From the NCBI RefSeq assembly GCF_029946145.1, contig NZ_JAQSDY010000027.1, positions 1 to 64,000 of the forward strand: a stretch of 64,000 bases of DNA, given 5' to 3'. The notes under the pieces were generated by a model that saw only the letters and a list, made by a program, of their open reading frames with translations, was not told where the DNA came from and searched no databases. Source of the stretch: Brevundimonas sp. GTDB lineage: Bacteria > Pseudomonadota > Alphaproteobacteria > Caulobacterales > Caulobacteraceae. A program made the position numbers and the translations under genes. Below, one piece after another: positions 33,529-43,200 of this stretch; the first letter of the stretch is position 1; each line of letters starts with the position of its first letter.

Positions 33529-35814
33529 GTGACCTTCTCCGGATCGGGGCAACGCCTGCTGACGTTCCGCCATCTGCGGACGCGTCTGACCCTGCTCTAC
33601 ATGGGACTGTTCAGTCTCGCCCTGATCCTCAGCGCCCTGGCCGTCTTCACGGCCTTGACCAGCAACGCCCGCCAGATGGTGCGTGACGAAATCGCGTCGG
33701 TCGGCGCCATCTATGACCAGCTCTGGGAGGCCAGTTCGTCCCGGCTGCGTCAGGGGGCGGGAATCCTGGCCCGGGACGACGACTTCCGCGAAGCCGTCGC
33801 GACCGATGACGCGCCGGGGGTGCGTTCGGTGTTGGCCGACCTGCGGGTCCGCCAGGGTGTCGACGGGGCCATGATGCTGGGTCGCGACGGTCACGCAACC
33901 TCGGCCGGGATCAGTCCCGACGCGGCCGCCCTGGACGCCCTGTTAAAGGGCCTCGAGTCCGGCCGTCTGGAAGCCGGCGTCCTGATGATCGACGGCCAGC
34001 CGTTCCAGCTGGTCGCGGCCCCCGTCAACGCCCCGGCCAACGCTCCCGCGCCGATGGGCTGGGTCATCTTCGCCGAGCGGCTGGACGCGGATCAGATGCG
34101 CAATCTGGAGCGCCTCTCAGCCATTCCCCTGTCCGCGACCGTGGTCCTGAACCCGCCGCAGGAGTCGATGGGGCCGCCGGCCATGATCAGAACCGGCGAG
34201 GGCCCGTCGATGCGGTTGGCCCACCCGCTCCCCAGCTTCAACCCGGCGGCGACGGCCGCCCTGCTGCTGACCTATCCGCTGGACCGGGTCATGAAACCCT
34301 ATGAACCGCTGTTCCTGTGGCTGACAGCGATCGGCAGCGGCGGCCTGGCGCTCCTGATGGGCGGCGCCTGGGCGCTGTCGCGCGGCCTGACCCGGCCGAT
34401 CACGGCCCTGGACGAGGCCGTCCACCGTCTCCAGCAGGGCGAGTATGTGGAAGCCCCGGTCACATCCAACGACGAGATCGGCCGTCTGGCCGCCAGCTTC
34501 AACGCCATGGTCGGCGACCTGCGGGACCGCGAGGCCAGGCTGACTCACATGGCCCTGCACGATCAGGAGACGGGCCTGCCCAACCGCCTGGCCCTCGAGC
34601 GCCAGGCCGGCGCCCATGCCGAGGCCTGGGTGGTCCTGTTCGGCGTCGATCGCTTCGAGGTGGTGCGCAACGCCATCGGCTACGATTCCATGGGCCGTCT
34701 GCTGGCCGTGCTGGGGGCCCGGCTCTCGGCCCTCGCCGACGGCGCGCCCATGGCTCGCGTCGGCGCCGGGGCCCTCGGTCTGGTCATTGTCGCGAGAAGC
34801 AAGGCCGAGGCGCTGGAGGCGGCCGAGCATCTGGCCGCCGCCGCCCAGGCGCCCATCAATGTGAACGGCGCGCCCGTCGACATCGCGCTGACCGCGGGGG
34901 TGGCGGGTCACGGCGCGGCCGGTTCCGACCTGATCTCGCCGGTGGACCGGGCCGCCATCGCCCTCGACCAGGCCCGCGCCGCCCGACGAACGGCCGCGGC
35001 CTTCGATGAGGTCGCCTACGGCGACCCCGCAGGCAACCTGTCGCTGATCTCGGAGCTGATGACCGCGCTCGCCGACGGCGAGGTCTCCCTCGCCTATCAG
35101 CCGAAATACGATTTCCGGGCCCAGGGGATCACTGGCGTCGAGGCCCTGATGCGCTGGACCCATCCCCGCCGTGGCGTCGTCTCGCCCGATCTGTTCATCT
35201 GCATGGCCGAGGAGACCGGCCACATTCGTCCTTTGACCGAATGGGCCATCCGTCGCGCGATCGAGGACCAGAAGATCATGGCCGCCTCCGGCCACGTCCT
35301 GACCATGGCGGTCAACATATCGGGCCGCCTGTTGTCCGACGAAAGCTTCGCTGACTTCGCCGTCAACGAGGTCGCGACCTCGGGCGCGGACCTGTGTTTC
35401 GAGATCACCGAGACGGCGGTGATGGACAATCCCGAGATGGCCCTGCGCATCGTCGACCGGTTCGCCGACGCGGGCATTTCGGTCTCGCTGGACGATTACG
35501 GCTCGGGCCTGTCGTCCCTGACCTATCTGAAGCGGATCCGCGCCGACGAACTGAAGATCGACAAGAGTTTCATCCTCGGCCTCGACGATTCGGCCCGCGA
35601 CGCCCTGCTGGTCAAATCGACCATCGACCTGGCGCACGGCCTGGGCCTCAGGGTGACGGCCGAGGGGGTCGAAACGCCCACCGCCCTCGCCCTGCTGCGC
35701 GGCATGGGCTGCGACCTGGCCCAAGGCTACCTGATCGGCCGTCCGGTTCCGATGGCCGCCCTTCTGGATCGGCTGGCCGCACCGGCCGACGACGCGAAAT
35801 CCGCCGCCCTCTAG
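33529..35814 (+). CDS. Membrane EAL phosphodiesterase with degenerate GGDEF domain
   Basis: A 761-residue inner-membrane protein. The first helix (LTLLYMGLFSLALILSALAVF) and a second near residue 265 (AIGSGGLALLMGGAWAL) bracket a periplasmic sensor; then a HAMP (RGLTRPITALDEAV), a GGDEF-like domain, and an EAL domain. The GGDEF signature is replaced by VGAGALGLVI, so cyclase activity is unlikely. The EAL domain keeps VEALMRW, NISGRL, EITETAVMD, LDDYGSGLSS and LKIDKSF and should hydrolyse cyclic di-GMP. The GTG start is the first that keeps the leading helix. It may control motility or adhesion; no partners are adjacent. Confidence 0.9.
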   Translation: MTFSGSGQRLLTFRHLRTRLTLLYMGLFSLALILSALAVFTALTSNARQMVRDEIASVGAIYDQLWEASSSRLRQGAGILARDDDFREAVATDDAPGVRSVLADLRVRQGVDGAMMLGRDGHATSAGISPDAAALDALLKGLESGRLEAGVLMIDGQPFQLVAAPVNAPANAPAPMGWVIFAERLDADQMRNLERLSAIPLSATVVLNPPQESMGPPAMIRTGEGPSMRLAHPLPSFNPAATAALLLTYPLDRVMKPYEPLFLWLTAIGSGGLALLMGGAWALSRGLTRPITALDEAVHRLQQGEYVEAPVTSNDEIGRLAASFNAMVGDLRDREARLTHMALHDQETGLPNRLALERQAGAHAEAWVVLFGVDRFEVVRNAIGYDSMGRLLAVLGARLSALADGAPMARVGAGALGLVIVARSKAEALEAAEHLAAAAQAPINVNGAPVDIALTAGVAGHGAAGSDLISPVDRAAIALDQARAARRTAAAFDEVAYGDPAGNLSLISELMTALADGEVSLAYQPKYDFRAQGITGVEALMRWTHPRRGVVSPDLFICMAEETGHIRPLTEWAIRRAIEDQKIMAASGHVLTMAVNISGRLLSDESFADFAVNEVATSGADLCFEITETAVMDNPEMALRIVDRFADAGISVSLDDYGSGLSSLTYLKRIRADELKIDKSFILGLDDSARDALLVKSTIDLAHGLGLRVTAEGVETPTALALLRGMGCDLAQGYLIGRPVPMAALLDRLAAPADDAKSAAL

Positions 35815-37031
35815 CCGGCCGCCACCAGTTTCATCGACACCGAGAGATCGGCCAGTTTCGCGGCGTCCACGGGCGTCGCCCTGCCGATCATCATTCGCCC
35901 GGCCATGAATTCGGCGGGCGCGTTGACCGCCTCGGCGCACAGGATCCGGTCGCCTTGGAGGTGGAACACCGCGAAGGACGCCCCCTCCCCGATCACGCCC
36001 GGATCGCCGCGCACGACCTGGCGGTCGGCGCCGTCCGGCAGGCCGGCGATCTGAAGCTTGAGGTCGTACTGGTCCGACCAGAACCACGGAACCTCCGGCG
36101 TGGGCGCGACGCGCCCGACAATGGCCGAGGCCGCCTGTTTGGCCTGCTCCAGTGCATTGGGCACGCTCTCCAGACGATGCCGCCGTCCGCCGTGCACGGA
36201 GACCGGACGGAAGGTGGTGTCGCCAATGGCCCAGATGGCCGGATCTGACGTCCGCGCATTCTCGTCCACGACCACCCCGTTCTCGCACGTCAGACCCGCC
36301 GCTCGCGCCAACGCGTCGTTGGCCAGCGCCCCTACCCCCACCAGCACCGAGTCAGCCTCGATCAGCCGCCCGTCCGCCAGCCGCACTCCGGCCTCCTCGA
36401 ACGCCGTGACCTCGGCCCCTGTCAGGACCTCGACGCCCTCGCTGCGGTGGCGGGCGGTGAAGAAGGCGGACAGGGTCTCCGACGCGACCCGGGCCAGCAC
36501 CCGGTCCATCCGTTCGATCACCACCGCTTCGGCCCCCAGCGCCCGCGCCGAGGCCGCGGCCTCCAGCCCGACATAGCCGCCGCCGACGATGGCCAGACGG
36601 CGCCCCGGCCCCAGCGCCGCCTTCAACCGCCCGGCGTCGGCCAGGGTCCGCAGCTCCAGCAACCCGGGCCGGTCGGCCCCCGGAATCGTCAGCCGCCGGG
36701 CGGTCGAACCGGTCGCCAGGATTAGGGCGTCATAGGATTCCACGGTTCCGTCGGCGAAGGCCACGGTCCGCGCCCCCGCATCGATCGCCGTGGCCGTGAC
36801 GCCGGTGCGCAGATCAATGTCATGCTCGGCGTAGAAGACCTCGGGCCGCAGCAGCAGCGCCTCGAGATCAACCTCGCCCTTCAGCCATGCCTTGGACAGG
36901 GGCGGTCTCTGATAAGGCGGCGCCGGCTCCTCACCCACCAGCAGGATCGGCCCCTCATGCCCGTACTGGCGAAGCAGGGCCGCCGCCGTCCCGCCCGCAT
37001 GGCCCGCGCCGATGATCACAACCCTGGTCAT
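35811..37031 (-). CDS. FAD-dependent oxidoreductase, ferredoxin-reductase family
   Basis: A 406-residue flavoprotein with N-terminal FAD motif VVIIGAGHAGGTAAALL, a NAD-binding GGGYVGLEAAASAR motif, the second FAD motif IWAIGDTT, and a C-terminal reductase domain starting VPWFWSDQYDLKLQIAG. This is the putidaredoxin/rhodocoxin-reductase type that passes electrons from NADH to a [2Fe-2S] ferredoxin, often for a P450. No ferredoxin gene is nearby; the P450 at 58.7 kb is a possible but unproven client. The stop overlaps the convergent EAL gene by four bases. Confidence 0.9.
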   Translation of the reverse strand: MTRVVIIGAGHAGGTAAALLRQYGHEGPILLVGEEPAPPYQRPPLSKAWLKGEVDLEALLLRPEVFYAEHDIDLRTGVTATAIDAGARTVAFADGTVESYDALILATGSTARRLTIPGADRPGLLELRTLADAGRLKAALGPGRRLAIVGGGYVGLEAAASARALGAEAVVIERMDRVLARVASETLSAFFTARHRSEGVEVLTGAEVTAFEEAGVRLADGRLIEADSVLVGVGALANDALARAAGLTCENGVVVDENARTSDPAIWAIGDTTFRPVSVHGGRRHRLESVPNALEQAKQAASAIVGRVAPTPEVPWFWSDQYDLKLQIAGLPDGADRQVVRGDPGVIGEGASFAVFHLQGDRILCAEAVNAPAEFMAGRMMIGRATPVDAAKLADLSVSMKLVAAG

Positions 37032-37133
37032 GGTCCCCAGATAGAGGCGCGAGGGGCGGGGGTCGAGGGGTCAGCGAAGCGGACTTCCGGTCTCGATGTC
37101 GATCCCGTTCTCCCTAGCCAATCTTCTCTTGAC

Positions 37134-37161
37134 CGTTCCACTGTTACACCTTAGTGGAACG
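37134..37161. promoter_or_regulatory. 9-bp inverted repeat in front of the YerC-like/his run
   Basis: CGTTCCACT (37134-37142) and AGTGGAACG (37153-37161) are perfect inverse arms around ten bases, two bases before the YerC-like ATG. A TTGACC -35-like box lies directly upstream. It is a candidate operator for the TrpR-like protein encoded next, or a stem that masks the translation start. Confidence 0.6.
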
Positions 37162-37163
37162 TC

Positions 37164-37475
37164 ATGATCAACACCGTCCCCCGCAACGCCGCCGCCACGG
37201 CACGCAGCCGAGTCGCCCTCTACGACGCCCTGCTGTTGCTCAGGACGCGCGACGAGGTCGACGTCTTTCTGGCCGATCTTTGCACGCCGTCGGAACTGCG
37301 GGCCTTCACCGAGCGCTGGGAAGTCGCGCGCCTGCTCGACGCCGGCGGCAAATCCTATCGCGAGATCGCCGCCGAGGCCCAGGCCAGCCCCACCACCGTC
37401 GTCCGGGTCGCCCGGTTCCTGAAAGAGATGCCGCACCAGGGCTACCGCCTCATCCTCGACCGCATCAAAGCCTGA
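37164..37475 (+). CDS. YerC/YecD-type TrpR-like regulator
   Basis: A 103-residue protein of the TrpR superfamily. The all-helical fold is visible (ALYDALLLLRTRDEVDVFLADLC, then ELRAFTERWEVARLL) with a helix-turn-helix KSYREIAAEAQASPTTVVRVARFL. Members near his genes are considered histidine-biosynthesis repressors (sometimes named HisR). Here it lies nine bases before hisG and right behind a perfect inverted repeat, which supports that role and autoregulation. Whether it senses histidine is inferred. Confidence 0.85.
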   Translation: MINTVPRNAAATARSRVALYDALLLLRTRDEVDVFLADLCTPSELRAFTERWEVARLLDAGGKSYREIAAEAQASPTTVVRVARFLKEMPHQGYRLILDRIKA

Positions 37476-37484
37476 GTAGAAAAC

Positions 37485-38366
37485 ATGAGTACCGTCCAGG
37501 GCCGGCTTCGCATCGCCGTCCAGAAATCCGGCCGTCTGTCCGACCGCAGCCTCGACCTCGTCCGCGACGCGGGCCTGCGCGTGGTCAAGGGAAACAACGA
37601 CCTGCTGTACCGGGTCGAGAACTATCCCATCGACCTTCTTCGGGTGCGCGACGACGACATTCCGACCTTCGTCGCCGACGGCGTCTGCGACCTGGGCATC
37701 GTCGGCGAGAACGTGCTGGAGGAGGTCCGCAACGGCGGCCCCGTGGCCGAGGTTCTGATGCCGCTCGGCTTCGGCCGCTGCACCCTGAAGATCGCCACGC
37801 CCCCGACCCTGGCCTGGGACGGCCCGGCCTCGCTGAACGGCCTGCGGATCGCCACCTCCTATCCGAAGATCCTGCGCCGCTGGCTCGACGCCCGGGGGGT
37901 GCAGGCTGACATCGTCACCATGCGCGGCGCCGTCGAGGTGGCCCCGCGGCTGAAGCTGGCCTCGGCCATCTGCGACCTGGTCTCGACCGGCGCCACGCTG
38001 GAAGCCAACGGCCTCGGCGCGAAGGAAACGGTTCTCGAAAGCCAGGCGGTGCTGATCAAATCGCCGGTCGCGCCCGAGCCGGGCCTGCAGCACCTGCTGG
38101 ACAGCATCGTCGAGCGCATGGCCGGCGTCGTCTCCTCCCAGGGCGCCAAATATGTGATGCTGAACGCCCCCCGCTCGGCCCTGGCCGAGATCACCGCCAT
38201 CCTGCCCGGCGCGGGCGCCCCCACCGTCATGCCCCTGTCCGGCCGCGACGACGCCGTGGCTGTGCACGCCGTCTGTCAGGAGGCGGTCTTCTGGGAGACC
38301 CTGGAACGGCTCAAGGCCGCCGGCGCCTCGGCCATCCTGGTCCTCCCCATCGAGAAGATGATGTGA
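37485..38366 (+). CDS. hisG: ATP phosphoribosyltransferase, long form
   Basis: The first enzyme of histidine synthesis joins ATP and PRPP. At 293 residues this is the long form with a C-terminal regulatory domain (about 215-293) that binds histidine, so no HisZ is needed. Seen are LRIAVQKSGRLSDRSLDLV at the N-terminus, CDLGIVGENVLEE, and the PRPP-loop DLVSTGATLEANGL. It follows the YerC-like regulator and overlaps hisD by one base. Confidence 0.96.
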   Translation: MSTVQGRLRIAVQKSGRLSDRSLDLVRDAGLRVVKGNNDLLYRVENYPIDLLRVRDDDIPTFVADGVCDLGIVGENVLEEVRNGGPVAEVLMPLGFGRCTLKIATPPTLAWDGPASLNGLRIATSYPKILRRWLDARGVQADIVTMRGAVEVAPRLKLASAICDLVSTGATLEANGLGAKETVLESQAVLIKSPVAPEPGLQHLLDSIVERMAGVVSSQGAKYVMLNAPRSALAEITAILPGAGAPTVMPLSGRDDAVAVHAVCQEAVFWETLERLKAAGASAILVLPIEKMM

Positions 38367-39673
38367 TGAAGCGCTTCGACTGGACCGCGCTCGACACGGC
38401 GGGCCGCGCCACCGCCCTCGCCCGCCCGCGTCAGCGCACCGAAGCCCGCGTCACCGACACGGTGCGCGACATCCTCGAGGACGTCGCGGCGCGCGGCGGT
38501 CAGGCCGTGACCGACTGGAGCGTCAGACTGGACGGCGCCCCCCCGCGCCGCATCGCCCTCACCTCCGACGTCGTCGCGGCGGCCCGCGACCAGCTGCGTC
38601 CGGCCGACACCCGGTCCATCCGCATCGCTGCCGAAAACGTCCGAATCTTCCACGAGGCCACCCGCCCCGAGGACTCCGACTGGGTCGAAATCACCCCGGG
38701 CGTCCGCTCGCGTCTGGTCTGGCGGCCCCTGCAATCGGCCGGCCTTTACGTGCCCGGCGGTTCGGCTCCCCTGTTCTCGTCCCTGCTGATGATGGCCATC
38801 CCCGCCGCCGTCGCGGGCGTCGGCCGCCGCGTGGCCGTTACTCCGCCGTCGAAGTCCGGCCAGCCGCACCCGGCCATGATCTACGCCGCCGCCGAGGCCG
38901 GTCTGGATGCGCTCTGGCTCATCGGCGGCGCCCAGGCCATCGCCGCCCTGACCTTCGGCGCCGAGCTGGAAGACGGCGTCATCGAACCTTGCGACAAGCT
39001 GTTCGGTCCGGGCAACGCCTGGGTCGCCGAGGCCAAGAAACAGGCATCCGCCCGTCCCGGCGGCCCCGCCGTCGACATGCCCGCCGGCCCGTCCGAACTG
39101 CTGGTCATCGCCGACCGCCGGGCCGATCCGGTGCTGGCCGCCGCCGACCTGCTCAGCCAGGCCGAGCATGACGCCGACGCCCAGGTCATCCTCGTCTGCG
39201 ACAGCGAACGGATGGTCGACGAAATCCTCGCCGAAGTGGACGCCCAGCTGCCCTCCCTGCCGCGCGCCGACATCGCTCGCGCCTCCCTCGCCGAAGGTCG
39301 CGCCATCCGCGTGGCCGACCTCGACACCGCCTGCGCCGTCGCCAACGCCTACGCCCCCGAACACCTCGCCCTCCAGACCGAGGACGCCGACGACCGCGTG
39401 GCGAAGATCACCGCCGCCGGCGCCGTCTTCCTCGGCGCCTTCGCGGCCGAGACCCTGGGCGACTACGCCGCCGGCCCCAGCCACGTCCTGCCCACTGACG
39501 GAGCCGCCCGCACCCTGGGCGGCCTGACCACGGCCAGCTTCATGACCTCCATGTCGGTCCAGAGCGTCTCTGAAACCGGCGCCGCCGGACTGGCTCCGAT
39601 CGCCGCCCGCCTGGCCCGGCTGGAAGGCCTCGAGGCCCACGCCCGCGCCGCCGATCTGAGGTTGGGCGAATGA
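38366..39673 (+). CDS. hisD: Histidinol dehydrogenase
   Basis: A 435-residue zinc enzyme that oxidises histidinol to histidine in two NAD-dependent steps. Clear motifs are GLYVPGGSAPLFSSLLM, PCDKLFGPGNAWVAEAKK, DMPAGPSELLVIAD, QAEHD and GPSHVLPT. The ATG overlaps the hisG stop in TGATG; a GTG one codon earlier is also possible. It overlaps the next gene by four bases. Confidence 0.96.
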   Translation: MKRFDWTALDTAGRATALARPRQRTEARVTDTVRDILEDVAARGGQAVTDWSVRLDGAPPRRIALTSDVVAAARDQLRPADTRSIRIAAENVRIFHEATRPEDSDWVEITPGVRSRLVWRPLQSAGLYVPGGSAPLFSSLLMMAIPAAVAGVGRRVAVTPPSKSGQPHPAMIYAAAEAGLDALWLIGGAQAIAALTFGAELEDGVIEPCDKLFGPGNAWVAEAKKQASARPGGPAVDMPAGPSELLVIADRRADPVLAAADLLSQAEHDADAQVILVCDSERMVDEILAEVDAQLPSLPRADIARASLAEGRAIRVADLDTACAVANAYAPEHLALQTEDADDRVAKITAAGAVFLGAFAAETLGDYAAGPSHVLPTDGAARTLGGLTTASFMTSMSVQSVSETGAAGLAPIAARLARLEGLEAHARAADLRLGE

Positions 39674-41106
39674 ACAATCTGCCCGCCCCCTTCGCGCCGC
39701 TGGTTGCAGGCGGCGACGGCCTCGGCCGCTATCCGGCCGAGCCCCGCGCCCTCGCCTTGCGCATGGCCGAGGTCTATGGCGTGGCCGCCGATCAGGTCCT
39801 GCCCGTGCGGGGCCTGACCCACGGTCTGGAACTGGTCTTCCGCCTCGCCGCCCGCGACGGCGAGGCGGTTGAGGCGCCCGACGCCGAGCCGTACCAGGCC
39901 CTCGCCGCCCTCTACGCCGCCCCGCCCGCGGGCGCGCCCGTCGCGGCCGTCATCCTGCGCGCCCTCGGCTCGCCCGAGGCGGTGGCCGGGATGGCCGAAC
40001 GCGTCGCGCCCGCCCTCCTGGTTATCGACGAGGGCGCGGCCGAGTTCGCCGACGCCGTCTCCGCCGCGACCGTCATCGCAGACCACGCCAATCTGATCGT
40101 CCTGCGCAGCCTGTCGCTCGCCTACGGGCTCGCGGGCGCCCGGGTCGGCGCCGCGCTCGCCCAATCCCGGACCCTGGCCCGGCTGGCCTCGGTGCTCGAG
40201 CCCTACGCCCTGCCCGAGGTTTCCGTTCGGCTGGCCCTGCAGGCGCTCGATCCGTCGCGGATGATGGAGAGCGGCGAACGCATCGCCGCCGTCCGCCGCG
40301 AGCGCGAGCGACTGGTCAAGGCGCTGGGTCGCGACATGCCCGTCGAGCCCGGGTTCGGCCCGGTGATCATGGCCCGCCCGTCTGACCCCGACACGGTGAC
40401 CACCGCCCTCGCCCGCCTCGGCGTCGCCGCCGGGCGCGCCGGCGAACGGGTCCGTCTGCCGGTCTCCGCCACGACCGAGGTCAACGACCGGCTTCTGGCC
40501 GCCCTCGGCCTCGGCGTCGCATCGGCCCGCCCGCACCGCACCGGTCAGGCCGTGCGCGACACGAAGGAGACCCGCATCGTCTGCGCCGTCGATCTCGACG
40601 CCACCGGGCCCGTCTCCATCGCCACCGGCGTGGGATTCTTCGACCACATGCTGGAACAGGTCGCGACCCACGGCGGTTTCTCCCTGCGTCTCGCCTGCCA
40701 GGGTGATCTGCACACCGACCCGCACCACACCATAGAGGACTCCGCCATCGCCCTCGGCCAGGCGCTGAAACAGGCGCTGGGCGAGCGCAAGGGCATCGCC
40801 CGCTACGGCTTCACCCTGCCCATGGACGAGGCCAACGCCTCGGTCTCCATCGACCTGTCGGGCCGCCCCTATCCCGTCTTCGAGGGGACCTTCTCCACCC
40901 CCTTCATCGGCGACTACCGCACCGACCTGACGGCCCACGTCTTCCGCTCGCTGGCCGAGGCCATGGGCGCGGCGATCCATGTCTCGGTCACCGGCGCCGA
41001 CGACCACCACAAGACCGAGGCCGTCTACAAGGCCTTCGGCCGCGCCCTGCGACAGGCCATCCGCATCGAGGGCGACGCCGTGCCCTCGACCAAGGGTGTC
41101 CTTTGA
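39670..41106 (+). CDS. hisB: Fusion: degenerate HisC-like domain + imidazoleglycerol-phosphate dehydratase (HisB)
   Basis: A 478-residue fusion. Residues about 285-478 are a complete HisB (TGVGFFDHMLEQVATHGGF, DPHHTIEDSAIALG, DDHHKTEAVYKAFGRA). Residues 1-280 align with histidinol-phosphate aminotransferase (RYPAEPRALALRMAEVYGV, IVLRSLSLAYGLAGARVG, VRLPVSATTEVNDRLLAAL) but are about 70 residues short. The PLP-binding Lys of the S-K-[AT]-[FY]-G motif is Leu150, the NPNNPTG loop is missing and VDEAYxxF has become IDEGAAEF. The domain is therefore probably not a transaminase. The reading frame is continuous, with four-base overlaps at both ends. A functional HisC must be encoded elsewhere. Confidence 0.9.
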   Translation: MNNLPAPFAPLVAGGDGLGRYPAEPRALALRMAEVYGVAADQVLPVRGLTHGLELVFRLAARDGEAVEAPDAEPYQALAALYAAPPAGAPVAAVILRALGSPEAVAGMAERVAPALLVIDEGAAEFADAVSAATVIADHANLIVLRSLSLAYGLAGARVGAALAQSRTLARLASVLEPYALPEVSVRLALQALDPSRMMESGERIAAVRRERERLVKALGRDMPVEPGFGPVIMARPSDPDTVTTALARLGVAAGRAGERVRLPVSATTEVNDRLLAALGLGVASARPHRTGQAVRDTKETRIVCAVDLDATGPVSIATGVGFFDHMLEQVATHGGFSLRLACQGDLHTDPHHTIEDSAIALGQALKQALGERKGIARYGFTLPMDEANASVSIDLSGRPYPVFEGTFSTPFIGDYRTDLTAHVFRSLAEAMGAAIHVSVTGADDHHKTEAVYKAFGRALRQAIRIEGDAVPSTKGVL

Positions 41107-41705
41107 GCCAGGTCACCATTCTCGCCTATGGCGCCGGCAACGTCGCCTCGGTCCAGTTCGCGCTCGAGCGGCTCGGTGCGACTGTTCGCCTGACCGCCGA
41201 TCCTGCGGCGATCGCTGACGCCGAACGGCTGATCCTGCCCGGCGTCGGGGCGGCAGGCTACGCCATGTCCCGGCTCCGCGACCTCGCGCTGATCGAGCCG
41301 ATCCGGGCGTTTTCCCGGCCTTTGCTCGGCGTCTGCCTCGGTCAGCAACTGCTCTTTGAATCCAGCGACGAGGGCGGTTCGGTGGACCTGCTCGGCCTCA
41401 TCCCGGGTCAGGTCCGGCCCCTGACCCCCGGCCCTGGCCTGCCTGTCCCACATATGGGATGGTCGCGGCTGTCCCGGCTCAGGGATGACCCGCTTCTCGA
41501 CGGCGTCGACGACGGCGCCTGGGCCTATTTCGTCCATGCGTTCGTCTGCCCGGACGGACCGGCGACCATCGCCCGCGCCGACTACGGCGGCCCGGTTCCG
41601 GCGGTGGTCCGCGCCGGGAACCGCTGGGGCTGCCAGTTCCACCCCGAGCGCTCGGCGGCGGCCGGAGCCCGCATCCTGCAGAATTTCCTGGAGCTTCCCG
41701 CGTGA
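41103..41705 (+). CDS. hisH: Imidazole glycerol phosphate synthase, glutaminase subunit
   Basis: A 200-residue class I glutamine amidotransferase that supplies ammonia to HisF. The nucleophile Cys is in LLGVCLGQQLLFE and the catalytic His/Glu in CQFHPERSA. The start is a TTG overlapping the hisB stop as TTGA. It also overlaps hisA by four bases. Confidence 0.96.
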   Translation: MSQVTILAYGAGNVASVQFALERLGATVRLTADPAAIADAERLILPGVGAAGYAMSRLRDLALIEPIRAFSRPLLGVCLGQQLLFESSDEGGSVDLLGLIPGQVRPLTPGPGLPVPHMGWSRLSRLRDDPLLDGVDDGAWAYFVHAFVCPDGPATIARADYGGPVPAVVRAGNRWGCQFHPERSAAAGARILQNFLELPA

Positions 41706-42432
41706 TCGTCTACCCCGCCATCGACCTGCGTCAGGGCGCCTGCGTCCGGCTGATGCACGGCCGTTTCGACGCCGTCACACACTACGACGACAAACAGCCC
41801 GCGGCCCGTCTGGCCGCCTTCGCCGCCTCGGGCGCGCAATGGGCCCACATCGTCGACCTCGACGGCGCCGAGGCCGGACGCGCCGTGCAGCACGCCCTGA
41901 TCGGCGAACTGACGGGAGCGGTCGATATCCGCATCCAGTCGGGCGGCGGCGTCCGCTCCGCTGACGATGTCCAGGCCCTGCTGGACGCCGGGGTCGCCCG
42001 GGTGGTGGTCGGGTCGCTGGCGGTGTCGCAACCCTGGACCGTCGCCGACTGGCTGACCCGGTTCGGTTCGGATCGCATCACCCTGGCCATCGATGTGAAG
42101 GCTGACGGCGACCGCTGGATTCCGGCGCTCAAGGGCTGGACCGAGGCCGCAGAAGTCGATCTGTGGGCCGCGCTCGACCGCTACCCTCCCGGCCTCTCCC
42201 GTCACCTGCTGGTGACCGACGTCGGCCGCGACGGCGCCCTGACCGGTCCCAATATCGACCTGCTGGGCGAGATCGCCCGCCGCCGTCCCGACCTCAAGGT
42301 CCAGGCCTCGGGCGGGGTGTCGCAACTGTCGGACCTGACCGCCGCCCGCGCCGCCGGTTGCGGCGGCGTCATCGTCGGCCGCGCCCTCTACGAGGGCCGG
42401 TTCACCGTCGCCGAGGCCGTGGCGGCCGTCGC

Positions 42433-42436
<4 letters not shown>
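41702..42436 (+). CDS. hisA: ProFAR isomerase
   Basis: A 244-residue TIM-barrel enzyme that isomerises the phosphoribosylformimino intermediate before HisHF. Motifs are YPAIDLRQGACVRL with the catalytic Asp8, IQSGGGVRS, and TDVGRDGALTGPN with the second Asp. Starts at a GTG overlapping hisH and ends overlapping hisF in ATGA. Confidence 0.96.

Positions 42437-43196
<760 letters not shown>

Positions 43197-43200
<4 letters not shown>

Noticed and set aside
33407..33532. A 41-codon small gene whose stop overlaps the EAL-protein GTG
   Set aside because: The GGAGG lies only one base from the ATG, and the peptide shows no signal, membrane or family features. It could be a leader peptide but there is no positive support.
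34117..36288. A 723-codon minus-strand frame opposite the EAL gene
   Set aside because: The composition is Gly/Gln/Arg/His-rich shadow sequence without motifs, and it crosses two well-supported genes.
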